A stretch of DNA of 64,000 nucleotides from JACKCP01 sp034007295 (GTDB lineage: Bacteria > Desulfobacterota > Desulfobacteria > Desulfobacterales > JACKCP01): contig JAVERC010000011.1 in NCBI GenBank assembly GCA_034007295.1, forward strand, positions 1-64,000, in the 5' to 3' direction. The position numbers and the translations under genes are program-made. Numbering within the stretch: the first letter of the stretch is position 1; every line of letters begins with the position of its first letter. The notes beneath the pieces were generated by a model. The model was given only the letters and a program-made list of their open reading frames with translations. It was not told the origin of the DNA and did not search any database. Shown here one piece after another: positions 8,967 to 18,138 of this stretch.

Positions 8967-9272
8967 ATGAACACAATTAATCCGCTTAGCTCATTAACCC
9001 CAAAGGGACAGATTTCAAACAAAGACAATAATCAAAATAATGATCTTTTTTCCGGAGTTTCTTTTAGTGACAGGCTTAAAAGTGCGGTTGGAGAAGTAAA
9101 TTCTTTGCAGCATATTTCAAATGATGCTTCAGAGGCTGTAATACGAGGTGAGCTTGGAGTCCATGAGGGAATGATGGCTCTCCAGGAGGCAGAACTTTCA
9201 TTAAGATTTTTAAATCAGGTAAGGAGCAAGGCTGTTGCTGCATACCAGGAAATAATGAGAATGCAGTTTTAA
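8967..9272 (+). CDS. fliE: Flagellar hook-basal body complex protein FliE
   Basis: FliE joins the MS ring to the rod. It has 101 residues, the usual size, with the conserved C-terminal half from GELGVHEGMMALQEAELSLR to KAVAAYQEIMRMQF. The N-terminal 40 residues are polar and variable, as expected for the family. It starts 12 bases after flgC with a GGAG ribosome site. Confidence 0.93.
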   Translation: MNTINPLSSLTPKGQISNKDNNQNNDLFSGVSFSDRLKSAVGEVNSLQHISNDASEAVIRGELGVHEGMMALQEAELSLRFLNQVRSKAVAAYQEIMRMQF

Positions 9273-9299
9273 TTAACACTTAGAAACGGATAAGCTTAA

Positions 9300-10901
9300 A
9301 TGAATCCTGTAATTGAACAAATAGTCAATATTTACAAAAATATGCCAATGCCAAGGAAGATTATTGCCGGCTCAGTGATAGTCCTTGTTATTACAGGCTT
9401 TGCCTTTATGTTTTACGCAGCAAACAAGACAGAATTTCTTCCTTTGTATTCAGGTCTTTCAGGAGAAGATGCTTCGGCAGTTGTTCAAAAGCTTAAGGAA
9501 ACAAATGTTCCATACAAGCTCAAAGACAGCGGTGCAACAATAGTTGTACCCTCTGAAAAAGTTTATGAAACAAGGCTTGATCTTGCTGCACAGGGTCTTC
9601 CAAAAGGCGGCGGAGTAGGCTTTGAAATTTTTGACAAAACTGAGTTCGGCACAACAGAATTTGTTCAGCAGGTCAATTATAAAAGAGCTCTTCAGGGTGA
9701 ACTTTCAAGAACAATTGAAAAGTTTGATGAAGTTGAAGAGGCAAGGGTAATGATAGTAATGCCAAAGGATTCTGTTTTTATTGAAGATACAAAACCTGCT
9801 TCTGCTTCTGTTCTTTTAAGGCTGACAAAGGATATTGAAGAATCAAAAATAGAGGCAGTTGTTAATCTTGTTTCAGGTGCTGTTAAAGATCTTCCCACAG
9901 AAAGAATTACTGTAACTGATACAAGCGGAAGAATTTTGTACAGGGGAAAAACAGATGCTGAAAAAGCTGTTGAAATTGCAGACAAACGTGTTTCAACCCA
10001 GATGAAATATAAAAAGTTTTATGAGGAAAGTCTTGCTTCAAGAATTGAAACCATGCTTGAAAGAGTAGTTGGAAAAGACAGGGCCATAGTAAGGGTTTCA
10101 ACTGAAATGGATTTCAGCAAGGAAGATATGAGCGAGGAAATTTACGATCCTGACGAGCTTGGAACAACACATGTAAGAAGCAGAAAAAATCTTGCAGAAA
10201 ATAAAGAAGAACTAAGACCAAATGATGAAATGGTTTCAAGTGTAAATCCAATTGTTCCTCCAGGTGAGGAAGGTGCTCCAGATAATACGATTTTAAGGGG
10301 AAATAAACAGGAAGATATAGTAAATTATGAAATCAGCAAAAGGGTAAGAAATACTGAAAAACCATTTGCTGTTTTAGAGAGGCTTTCGGTTGCAGCAGTA
10401 ATTGATGGAGTTTATCAATATGAAACCGATGAAAACGGAAATTCTTTAAAAAAGTATGTTGCAAGAACTGATGAAGATATAAGTAGGTTTGAAGAAGTTG
10501 TAAGAAATGCAATGGGATATAATGAAGCAAGGGGAGATCAGGTAACAGTTCAGTCTTTCCAGTTTTCTTCAATTGGAAGAGACGATACAAAGGAAATAAA
10601 ACTCACAACCTTTGAAAAACTTAAAAAAGATTATGGTAAAATAGCAGCAAATATTGTTCTTCTTCTTATGTTTTTTCTTTTTGTTCTTCGTCCTGTATTA
10701 AAAACTGTAAAAGAAATCAAGGCAGCAGGTGAAGCTGAAGAAGAGGCTTTAAAAGGAGGAAACCTTGATATTACAGATGAAGAAGATCCAGATAAGGCCT
10801 GGGATGAACTCCCTTCAATTAAAAAAGCTGAAGAACTTGCAAAACAGGATATGGAAAAGGCTGCAAACATATTAAAATCCTGGTTAAGAGAGGAAAAATA
10901 A
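9300..10901 (+). CDS. fliF: Flagellar MS-ring protein FliF
   Basis: MS-ring protein of 533 residues in the inner membrane. Transmembrane segments are visible at about 20-42 (IIAGSVIVLVITGFAFMFY) and about 447-467 (NIVLLLMFFLFVLRPVL), enclosing a periplasmic region with the conserved LPLYSGLSGEDASAVVQKL and SVLLRL segments. The C-terminal cytoplasmic tail after 470 is acidic and ends in a FliG-binding helix (ANILKSWLREEK). The stop overlaps the fliG start by one base. Confidence 0.95.
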   Translation: MNPVIEQIVNIYKNMPMPRKIIAGSVIVLVITGFAFMFYAANKTEFLPLYSGLSGEDASAVVQKLKETNVPYKLKDSGATIVVPSEKVYETRLDLAAQGLPKGGGVGFEIFDKTEFGTTEFVQQVNYKRALQGELSRTIEKFDEVEEARVMIVMPKDSVFIEDTKPASASVLLRLTKDIEESKIEAVVNLVSGAVKDLPTERITVTDTSGRILYRGKTDAEKAVEIADKRVSTQMKYKKFYEESLASRIETMLERVVGKDRAIVRVSTEMDFSKEDMSEEIYDPDELGTTHVRSRKNLAENKEELRPNDEMVSSVNPIVPPGEEGAPDNTILRGNKQEDIVNYEISKRVRNTEKPFAVLERLSVAAVIDGVYQYETDENGNSLKKYVARTDEDISRFEEVVRNAMGYNEARGDQVTVQSFQFSSIGRDDTKEIKLTTFEKLKKDYGKIAANIVLLLMFFLFVLRPVLKTVKEIKAAGEAEEEALKGGNLDITDEEDPDKAWDELPSIKKAEELAKQDMEKAANILKSWLREEK

Positions 10902-11911
10902 TGGCTGAATCCAAAGGCGATACATCTGCTGGAGCAAGAAAAGCTGCGGTTTTTCTTTTGGTTATGGGAGAAGATTTTACAACTGATCTTTTTGCACGCA
11001 TGAATGAGAAGGAAATCAGAAAAGCAGCAATGGCAATGGCAGATATTGATGAAATAACCCCTGAAGAAATGCAGTCTGTTTTAGACGAATTTGTTGAAAC
11101 CTTTGGCGAGGAAACAAGTCTTTATATTGAGGGTAATTCATTTTTAAGAAAAGTTCTTGAAAAAACAGCAGGCCCTGAACAGGCAGACCTTATAATAAGG
11201 GAACTTGAGGAAGAAAAAAGGGGCCGCCCCTTTGACTGGAGCAGACACGTTAACCTTGCAACCTTGATATCATATATAAGGGGTGAGCATCCACAGACAA
11301 TAGCAATGATTCTGGCACACCTTCCTTCTGAGGTATCATCAGATGTTCTTGCAAGTATTGATGACCATAAAAAAGGAGATATTGCACTAAGGATTGCACA
11401 GCTTGGCCAGGTTTCTGAAGATGTAGTAAGGGATGTTGATGAAACCTTGAAAAATGAATTGAAATCAGCCGGTGCAAGGGGTGGAAAAACCGGAGGTGTT
11501 CAGGTTCTTGTTGATATATTAAACGGAGTTGACAAGGCTACAGAAGATATAATTATGGACATAATTGAAGAAGAAGACAGTGATATGGCTCAGGAAATAA
11601 GGGATCTTATGTTTGTATTTGAAGATCTTATCAATGTAGATGACAAGGCAATGCGTGAAATTCTCAAGAAGGTTGAAGGTCAGCAGCTTACACTTTCACT
11701 CAAAACTGCAAGTGAGGATATGAAGCAGAAAATACTTGGCAATCTTTCCTCAAGAGCTGCAGAAATGCTTCTAGATGACCTTGAAACAATGGGGCCGCAA
11801 AAGCTATCAGATGTTGAGGGTGCCCAGCAGGAAATAGTTGCTGCAGCAAAGGAGCTTGAAGCAGAGGGAACAATAAGTCTTGGAAAAGGCAAAGGAGAAG
11901 AGCTTGTCTGA
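10901..11911 (+). CDS. fliG: Flagellar motor switch protein FliG
   Basis: Rotor protein of 336 residues that couples torque and switching. The middle-domain EHPQTIAMILAHL motif is at about 127-139, and the C-terminal torque helix contains the conserved charged residues in NVDDKAMREILKKVEG and SSRAAEMLLDDLETMGP. Length and motif order match FliG across the family. The gene overlaps both neighbours: one base with fliF and eight with fliH. Confidence 0.95.
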   Translation: MAESKGDTSAGARKAAVFLLVMGEDFTTDLFARMNEKEIRKAAMAMADIDEITPEEMQSVLDEFVETFGEETSLYIEGNSFLRKVLEKTAGPEQADLIIRELEEEKRGRPFDWSRHVNLATLISYIRGEHPQTIAMILAHLPSEVSSDVLASIDDHKKGDIALRIAQLGQVSEDVVRDVDETLKNELKSAGARGGKTGGVQVLVDILNGVDKATEDIIMDIIEEEDSDMAQEIRDLMFVFEDLINVDDKAMREILKKVEGQQLTLSLKTASEDMKQKILGNLSSRAAEMLLDDLETMGPQKLSDVEGAQQEIVAAAKELEAEGTISLGKGKGEELV

Positions 11912-12869
11912 TAAGAAAAAAAAAGACTCAAATGAAGGTTTTAGTTCATTTGGGCCTGAAACCCTTGAAGTATATCACACAAAAGAATTTGATGATGCAC
12001 GCTCATTTTCAGGGGAAATGGAAGATTTTACAGAGCTTGAGGTCTCATCAGATGATGACTCATTTGTTCCCCTTGGAGGCGTTCCATCAGAAGATAAGTT
12101 TGAGCCAGATTCAACAAATGAAAAAGAATCAAAAAGGCCTGAAAATAATGGTAAAAAATTAAAAAACGACAAAGTTTCCCAAGCTGAAGATAAAAAGGAA
12201 AAATCAAGGTTAGATGCCTTGGCAATTATTGTTGAAGAAGAAAAAAAAGAGGCATACCAAAAGGGATTTGAAGAAGGAAAAGAAAGTGCAAAAAAAGAGA
12301 TTGAAAAAAAATTAATTGAGGAAAATAAAATAAAGGCAGCAGAAGAAAAGGCAAAGGGTTTTGAAGAAGGAAAGGCTTCAGGTTATGAAGCAGGTAAAAA
12401 TGAAGCTCTTCAGGAAGCAAAAAAAAATCTTGATGAAGCCAACGAAAAATTTCTTGAGCTTTTGGAAAACCTTGGCAGTTTATGGGGAAAAATTCTTGAA
12501 AAATATGAGGAGCAGATTGTTGAGCTTTCCTTAAAAATGGCAAAAAAAGTATTATATTCAAATCTTACACTTGATTCTGATTTTGTTAAGCTCGCAATAA
12601 AGGAAGCTTTGAAAGATATCCCTGATCCTCTAAATGTTACAATTGGAGTAAATCCGGAAGATTACAATATTATTGAAATGATAAAAGAGGATTTTTTTTT
12701 AAGATTTGAGAAACTTAAAAATATTACAATAGTATCTGACCCTGCAATAGGACGGGGAGGCTGTACAATAGACTCAGAAACCGGAACTGTTTATCAGACT
12801 GTAGAAAACAGGCTTAAGGAGCTTGAAGCCCAGATTTTAAAAAACGGCTCTTCAAAAAGGAAACCATGA
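11904..12869 (+). CDS. fliH: Flagellar assembly protein FliH
   Basis: Regulator of the export ATPase FliI, about 321 residues. An acidic, low-complexity N-terminal region of about 110 residues is followed by a long charged helix with Gly-containing repeats (FEEGKESAKKEIEKK, GFEEGKASGYEAGKNEA), typical of the FliH/YscL family. A globular C-terminal domain starts near 185 (LSLKMAKKVLYSNLTL). A longer frame opens at 11880, but AAAGGAG at 11891-11897 fits a TTG start at 11904, which also overlaps the fliG stop. Unusually long N-terminal extension compared with enteric FliH (about 235 residues). Confidence 0.88.
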   Translation: MSDKKKKDSNEGFSSFGPETLEVYHTKEFDDARSFSGEMEDFTELEVSSDDDSFVPLGGVPSEDKFEPDSTNEKESKRPENNGKKLKNDKVSQAEDKKEKSRLDALAIIVEEEKKEAYQKGFEEGKESAKKEIEKKLIEENKIKAAEEKAKGFEEGKASGYEAGKNEALQEAKKNLDEANEKFLELLENLGSLWGKILEKYEEQIVELSLKMAKKVLYSNLTLDSDFVKLAIKEALKDIPDPLNVTIGVNPEDYNIIEMIKEDFFLRFEKLKNITIVSDPAIGRGGCTIDSETGTVYQTVENRLKELEAQILKNGSSKRKP

Positions 12870-12884
12870 TAAAGGTAAAATATT

Positions 12885-14216
12885 ATGGAACTTGACCTTA
12901 ATATAGATTTTTTAAGATATGATGACCTCATTGAAAATATTTCTTTTTCCAAAATTGAAGGTCGTATTGAAGTTGTAAAGGGTCTTGCTGTTGAAGCTTC
13001 TGGAATAGGTCTTGGAATTGGAACTCTTTGCGAAATTATCATGGATTCAGATTCTTCTGTTCTTGCAGAAGTTGTCGGGTTCAGTCAGGGAAGAACAGTC
13101 TTAATGCCATATGGTGATACAAGAGGAATAAAGCCTGGAAGCAGGGTTTTAAAAATTGATGATAAACCCCTTGCTCCTGTTGGCGATGCTTTTTTAGGAA
13201 GGGTCATTGACGGACTTGGAAATCCTCTTGACGGAAAAGGTGAAATTAAGACTGATATATTATACAGCCTTTACGGCAAGCCTTTAAACCCGCTTGAAAG
13301 AAAACCAATACGTGAACCAATGGATGTGGGAATTACTGCAATCAATACAATGATTCCCCTTGGAAGAGGCCAGAGGGTTGCCATTATGGCAGGTTCAGGT
13401 GTTGGAAAATCAGTTCTCATGGGAATGATGACAAAACATACCTCGGCTGATGTTGTTGTAATAGGCCTTATTGGTGAAAGGGGAAGAGAGGTTAAGGAAT
13501 TTATTGAAGAAATTCTTGGAGAAGAGGGCATGAAACGTGCTGTTGTAGTTGCTGCAACTTCTGATGCTCCTCCCCTTGTGAGAATGAGGGGAGCATACCT
13601 TGCAACCACGATTTCAGAATATTTCAGGGATCAGGGAAAGGCAGTTCTTCTTTTGCTTGATTCACTTACAAGATATGCAATGTCTTCAAGAGATGTTGGT
13701 CTTGCTGCCGGAGAACCTCCTACAACAAGGGGGTATACTCCTTCATTTTTTGTAAAGATTCCAGTTCTTCTTGAAAGGGCTGGAGCTTTAAAAAACAGCG
13801 GAAGCATTACAGGTATTTATACTGTTCTTGTAGAAGGCGATGACATGAATGATCCTGTTGGTGATACTGTAAGATCAATTGTTGACGGTCATATTGTACT
13901 TTCAAGGGCTATTGCATCAAAGGGCCATTATCCTGCAATTGATGTATTATCAAGCGTGAGCAGGGTTGCCCGTGATGTAACTCCTGTTGAATATCTTAAT
14001 TTAAGGGACCAGGCTGTAAGAATTCTTTCAAAATACCGCGATGCAGAAGATATGATTTCAATAGGTGCATACAGGGACGGATCAGACCCTGAAATTGACA
14101 GGGCAAAAAAGATTGCTCCAAAATTAAATGAATTTCTTCGCCAGGAAGTTAATAAAAAAATGAGAATTGAGCAGGCTTTTCCTCTTTTAAAAAGTATCCT
14201 TACATCTGTAAAGTGA
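12885..14216 (+). CDS. fliI: Flagellum-specific ATPase FliI
   Basis: Export ATPase of the flagellar type III apparatus, 443 residues. The P-loop GSGVGKS begins at 170; the family signatures PLGRGQRVAIMAG, LIGERGREVKEF, LLLLDSLTRYA and GEPPTTRGYTPSFF are all intact, and SRVARDVT follows near the C-terminus. Similar in fold to the F1 ATPase beta subunit, but the flagellar position and signatures make FliI clear. It lies 15 bases after fliH, its regulator. Confidence 0.96.
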   Translation: MELDLNIDFLRYDDLIENISFSKIEGRIEVVKGLAVEASGIGLGIGTLCEIIMDSDSSVLAEVVGFSQGRTVLMPYGDTRGIKPGSRVLKIDDKPLAPVGDAFLGRVIDGLGNPLDGKGEIKTDILYSLYGKPLNPLERKPIREPMDVGITAINTMIPLGRGQRVAIMAGSGVGKSVLMGMMTKHTSADVVVIGLIGERGREVKEFIEEILGEEGMKRAVVVAATSDAPPLVRMRGAYLATTISEYFRDQGKAVLLLLDSLTRYAMSSRDVGLAAGEPPTTRGYTPSFFVKIPVLLERAGALKNSGSITGIYTVLVEGDDMNDPVGDTVRSIVDGHIVLSRAIASKGHYPAIDVLSSVSRVARDVTPVEYLNLRDQAVRILSKYRDAEDMISIGAYRDGSDPEIDRAKKIAPKLNEFLRQEVNKKMRIEQAFPLLKSILTSVK

Positions 14217-14223
14217 GGAATAA

Positions 14224-14679
14224 ATGAAAAAATTCAAATTTTCACTTGAGTCTGTTTTAAAATACAGAAGTTTTCTTGAAAAAGAGGCACGCCAGGCTCT
14301 TATGTCAATAAACCTTGATATAAGCGAGTGCGAGGGAAATATTGAATCAATAAAATATAAAAGAATTTTGCTTTACAAGGAACTTGAAGAGGAAACAGAC
14401 AAAGGGATTACAATAGAATATTTTAATATGTATCAAAATTATATTTCTTCTGTTGACCAGAGGCTTGAAAATGAAAAAGCAAGGCTTATTAAGCTTTTAA
14501 GAGAAAAGGATATAAGAACTTTAAAATTAATTGAAGCAAGAAAACAAAAGGAAGCTCTTGAAAAACTTAAAGCCAAAAAAAAGAGTCAGTATATTGAAGA
14601 AATGCTTTATGAAGAGCAAAAGGAACTAGATGAAATTTCATCTGTAAAAAAAGCCAGGGAAATATGCAATGAAAGCTAA
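14224..14679 (+). CDS. fliJ: Flagellar export chaperone FliJ
   Basis: A 151-residue, almost wholly alpha-helical, highly charged protein beginning KKFKFSLESVLKYRSFLEKEA, the pattern expected of the FliJ/YscO coiled-coil family. It follows fliI by seven bases and precedes motE, the usual gene order. Sequence conservation in this family is low, so the call rests on length, coiled-coil character, the N-terminal FSLESVLKYR pattern and position. The 3' end overlaps motE by 11 bases. Confidence 0.85.
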   Translation: MKKFKFSLESVLKYRSFLEKEARQALMSINLDISECEGNIESIKYKRILLYKELEEETDKGITIEYFNMYQNYISSVDQRLENEKARLIKLLREKDIRTLKLIEARKQKEALEKLKAKKKSQYIEEMLYEEQKELDEISSVKKAREICNES

Positions 14680-15259
14680 AACAATATTTTTGACAATTAT
14701 TTTATTTTTTTCTTTAAATATTTTTTCAGGGCTTTTTTATGCACAGGAAGAAGTGCCCTCAAAAGAAGAAACAATACCTGAAGAATCTGGTGTTGAAGAA
14801 GACCCTCAGATAATTCAGGACCGTGAGCTCATGCGGGCTGTTTCCCATTATGAAACTTTAAAAAAGGAACTTGAAGAAAAGGAAAAAAGGCTTAATGAAA
14901 AAGAAGTTAAATTAAATCTTTTAAAGGAAGAAATTGAGCTAAAACTTGAAAATCTTAAAGTTCTTGATGAAAAAGTTAAAAATGCCATTGCCAATTTGAA
15001 TATGGAAAAACAGGAGCATGAAAAAAGAATAATTGAAGCAGAAGAACAAAAGTATAAAGACCTTTCCAAAGTTTATGAAAATATGAAAGCAAAAAAAGCA
15101 GCCCAGATAGTAAACAATATGGATATTGAAGTAGCAAAAAAAATGTTTTCCTATATGCGCCCACAGGCAGCAGCTGAAATACTTGCCAATACCAATCCTG
15201 AAAAAGCAGCTCTTATAAGCAGTGCACTTACAGAAAAAGAAGAGCTTGTTAAGCAGTAG
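14669..15259 (+). CDS. motE: MotE-family flagellar protein (MgtE-N-like)
   Basis: Secreted or membrane-anchored protein of 196 residues. The N-terminal hydrophobic segment (IFLTIILFFSLNIFSGLFYA) is a signal peptide or anchor. A long coiled coil runs from about 60 to 135. The C-terminal 50 residues (YENMKAKKAAQIVNNMD, then AKKMFSYMRPQAAAEILANT) match the MgtE N-terminal-like repeat of MotE, the periplasmic chaperone of the MotC stator protein in several bacteria. It ends the flagellar operon. No motC is in the window. Confidence 0.78.
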   Translation: MKAKTIFLTIILFFSLNIFSGLFYAQEEVPSKEETIPEESGVEEDPQIIQDRELMRAVSHYETLKKELEEKEKRLNEKEVKLNLLKEEIELKLENLKVLDEKVKNAIANLNMEKQEHEKRIIEAEEQKYKDLSKVYENMKAKKAAQIVNNMDIEVAKKMFSYMRPQAAAEILANTNPEKAALISSALTEKEELVKQ

Positions 15260-15344
15260 AATTTTATTGTTTTATTTGGCTGATGGTTAAAAAAACGCCG
15301 GTCTATTTCTAGAAGCCCAAAATAACAGTTCAGGAGATAAATTC

Positions 15345-17918
15345 ATGCAAAAAAATAATAATGATACCCATAAAATTGAATGGCTTTTGAAAAAAAAACC
15401 GGATGATGTTTTAAACACAGATTTGCCTGAATATGGAGATTTAACAAAATTAAATAAAACCGGAATGATTTTAAATCTGGTTGGGCATGATCTTTTAAAG
15501 AAAATTGTTTCAGATTCACTTGAGCTTGTTGGAACATTTTCAGCAGTTCATGAAAAAAACGGAGATTATGCACTTGAAATTATTTCCTCAGACTGGTGCA
15601 GGATTCTTGATCTGGCATCAAGAAAACTATGCAAAACAAATGATAATGCAGACGCACTTAAAAGCGGTAAATGGATCTGCCACGAATGCTGCTGGACAAA
15701 AACCTCAAAAATTTCACTTGAAACCAAAAAGCCTGTAGATATTGAATGTGATGGAAATATAAGAATTTATGCAGTTCCTGTTTTTGCAAATAAGGAAGTT
15801 GTCGGTTCAGTTAATATTTCCTATGGAGATCCTCCAGTGGATTTGAAAAAAATATATGAAATCTCTAAAAAATTTGAAGTTGATCCTGAAATACTCAAAA
15901 AAGCTTCTCAATCCTATAAGTCAAGACCAGAATTTATAATTGATCTTGCAAAAAAAAGGGCAAGGTTTTGTGCCGGCCTTATTGGTGCAATTCTTGAATA
16001 TAAACTCGCAAAATCTGCTCTTGTCGAAGAAAGTGATAAGCTTAAATTTGTAATTAATGCAGCAAAGCTCGGTACATGGCAGTGGAATATTCAAAATAAT
16101 AAAACCGTATTTAATGAAACCTGGGCAACAATGCTTGGATATGAACTTCATGAACTTTATCCCTTTGGTTACAAAACATGGGAAAAACTTGTGCATCCAG
16201 ATGATGTTGAAGATGCAAAAAATAAATTAAAAAACTGTATTGAGGGCAGGGTAAAAGATTATGACTGTGAACTCCGTATGAAGCATAAAAACGGAAGCTG
16301 GGTCTGGATTCTTGACAGGGGAAGGGTGATGACAAGAGATTTTATGGGAAATCCTCTGGAAATGTATGGAACTCATACTGATATTACGGAAAAAAAACTG
16401 TCAGAATCTGCTTTGCGTGAAAGTGAAGAAAAATTCAGAAGTCTTTTCCAAGATCATTCGGCCGTCAAGCTCATTATTGATCCTGAAACAGGTCGTATTG
16501 TAGATGCAAATATTGCTGCTTCCCAATTTTACGGCTGGTCTGTTGATCAATTATGCAGTATGAAAATATCTGAGATAAATACACTTCCTCCCGAAGAAAT
16601 AAAAAAAGAAATTAACAGAGCAAGGAACAGGGGTAAAATCTGCTTTGAGTTTTCCCACAGAAAATCAGACGGTTCTGTTGTTAATGTTGAAGTCTTTACC
16701 AGCAGGGTTTTTATAGATAAAAAAGAATTTCTCCACTCAATTATTCATGATGTTACTGAAAAGAAAAATCTTGAAAAACAATTATTTCAGATGCAGAAAC
16801 TTGAATCAGTTGGAAGGCTTGCAGGAGGTGTTGCCCATGATTTTAACAATAAGCTAAGCGTTATTATGGGCTATTCAGAGCTTGCTCTTTCAAAAACAGA
16901 TAAATCAAGCAAACTTTATTCAGAGCTTGAAGAAATTCATAAGGCAGCCTTAAGCTCGGCTGACATAACAAGGCAGCTTCTTGCATTTGCAAGAAAACAG
17001 ACCATTATTCCAAAAATTCTTGACTTAAATGAAGTAGTTGAAAGCATGCTAAAAATGCTCAGGAGATTAATTGGAGAAGATTTGAATCTTGTCTGGATTC
17101 CAGGACACTCATTATGGGAAACAAAGATTGATCCTTCCCAGGTTGATCAGATTATGGCCAATCTTTGCGTAAATGCAAGGGATGCAATAGCTGGTAAAGG
17201 AAAAATAATAATTGAAACAGAAAATATATCTTTAGATAAAAATTTTTTACAGGCTTCGTTTTTAATTCCTGGAGATTATGTTCTTTTGTCTGTAAGTGAC
17301 AACGGTTTTGGAATGGATAAAGAAACAATTGATAATATTTTTGAGCCGTTTTTTACAACAAAGGCCAGGGGTAAGGGAACAGGTCTTGGCCTTGCAACTG
17401 TATATGGTATTGTAAAGCAGAACAGGGGATATATAAATGTTTACAGTGAAGTCGGAAAAGGCAGTGTTTTTAAAATTTATTTTCCCCGATACACTGGAAA
17501 GGAAGAAGGGATTGAAAAAAACTCAGATGATTTGATGATTAAATCAAAAGGTGAAACAGTTCTTCTTGTTGAAGATGACAGAAATATTCTTGAAATAGGC
17601 AAAAAAATACTTGAAGAGCTTGGCTACAATACCATTTGTTTTGATAAACCCCTTAAAGCAATAAGTTTTGCTTCAAAAAATTTGGACAAAATAGATATTC
17701 TTCTAACAGATGTTGTTATGCCTGAAATGAATGGGTTTGAACTTTCAGAAAGAATAAGCAAAATTATTCCTGAACTTAAAATTTTGTTTATGTCTGGTTA
17801 TACTGCTGATGTAATTGCAAATCAGGGGGTTTTAAAAAACGGCACAAACCTGATTGAAAAGCCTTTTTCTCTAAAAGTACTTGGACTGAAAATACGGGAA
17901 CTTTTGGACAAAAATTAA
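15345..17918 (+). CDS. Hybrid sensor histidine kinase (PocR-PAS-PAS-HisKA-HATPase-REC)
   Basis: An 857-residue soluble hybrid kinase without membrane segments. Residues about 25-225 look like a PocR ligand-binding domain, with a Cys/His cluster (WICHECCW) and PVFANKEVVGSV. Two PAS domains follow at about 232-355 and 360-480. The HisKA motif GGVAHDFNNKLSVIMGYSEL has phospho-His H498, and the ATPase domain shows NLCVNARDAI, DNGFGMD and GTGLGLATVYG. A C-terminal receiver has phospho-acceptor D789 and a KPFS motif. Everything needed for activity is present. It directly follows the flagellar operon but has its own ribosome site and an 85-base gap, so it may be independent. PocR-type domains often sense small organic ligands or metal-bound cofactors; the ligand is unknown. 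Confidence 0.87.
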   Translation: MQKNNNDTHKIEWLLKKKPDDVLNTDLPEYGDLTKLNKTGMILNLVGHDLLKKIVSDSLELVGTFSAVHEKNGDYALEIISSDWCRILDLASRKLCKTNDNADALKSGKWICHECCWTKTSKISLETKKPVDIECDGNIRIYAVPVFANKEVVGSVNISYGDPPVDLKKIYEISKKFEVDPEILKKASQSYKSRPEFIIDLAKKRARFCAGLIGAILEYKLAKSALVEESDKLKFVINAAKLGTWQWNIQNNKTVFNETWATMLGYELHELYPFGYKTWEKLVHPDDVEDAKNKLKNCIEGRVKDYDCELRMKHKNGSWVWILDRGRVMTRDFMGNPLEMYGTHTDITEKKLSESALRESEEKFRSLFQDHSAVKLIIDPETGRIVDANIAASQFYGWSVDQLCSMKISEINTLPPEEIKKEINRARNRGKICFEFSHRKSDGSVVNVEVFTSRVFIDKKEFLHSIIHDVTEKKNLEKQLFQMQKLESVGRLAGGVAHDFNNKLSVIMGYSELALSKTDKSSKLYSELEEIHKAALSSADITRQLLAFARKQTIIPKILDLNEVVESMLKMLRRLIGEDLNLVWIPGHSLWETKIDPSQVDQIMANLCVNARDAIAGKGKIIIETENISLDKNFLQASFLIPGDYVLLSVSDNGFGMDKETIDNIFEPFFTTKARGKGTGLGLATVYGIVKQNRGYINVYSEVGKGSVFKIYFPRYTGKEEGIEKNSDDLMIKSKGETVLLVEDDRNILEIGKKILEELGYNTICFDKPLKAISFASKNLDKIDILLTDVVMPEMNGFELSERISKIIPELKILFMSGYTADVIANQGVLKNGTNLIEKPFSLKVLGLKIRELLDKN

Positions 17919-17959
17919 TAAAAAAGGAGAGCTTTGTTGTACTCTGTTTAAGAAAAATC

Positions 17960-17998
17960 TGGTCAAAAAAATCTAGTTTTCGGTCAATCGCTAATTAA
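17960..17998 (+). repeat. Right-end fragment of the dispersed intergenic repeat
   Basis: CTAGTTTTCGGTCAATCGCTAATTAA matches the right end of the repeat family (compare 57521-57556). The left half is missing; instead a LysE-like gene fragment abuts it on the minus strand, as if a deletion or insertion fused the two. Confidence 0.55.
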
Positions 17999-18089
17999 TT
18001 TTTGAGGCTGATTTTTCTCCTCCAAAAAAAGCTGTTACTAAAAGCATTATTGTTGAGGGCCCGGGTACTAGTACAAGGGTTCCGACATT
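17991..18089 (-). pseudogene. Remnant of a second LysE/RhtB-type exporter gene
   Basis: A minus-strand frame between two stops reads NVGTLVLVPGPSTIMLLVTA and then FFGGEKSASKIN. The PGPS/T motif followed by a hydrophobic stretch and FGG matches the N-terminal PGP motif of LysE/RhtB exporters, including the intact gene next door (LAPGPDNIFVLTQSAIFGR). The frame has no start, is broken upstream by a stop, and ends in a stop supplied by the repeat fragment at 17960-17998. It is too short to be functional. The call rests on a short match and is tentative. Confidence 0.35.
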
Positions 18090-18138
18090 CTACCTGGTCT
18101 GAACTGTCTTTTAGCACCTCCCAGATTCCTGTATTATT

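Noticed and set aside
15285..15298. GG-N10-GC spacing before the hybrid kinase gene, resembling a sigma-54 promoter
   Set aside because: Neither the TGGCA nor the TTGC box is present around the GG and GC pairs.
15276..15312. Possible left-end remnant of the dispersed repeat (TTTGGCTGATGGTTAAAAA)
   Set aside because: The match is short and imperfect, and no internal block or right end follows.
18054..18075. GC-rich string with several restriction-site-like palindromes, suggesting vector or linker sequence
   Set aside because: The bases read as part of the LysE-like fragment (the PGP motif region), so a natural origin is more likely.
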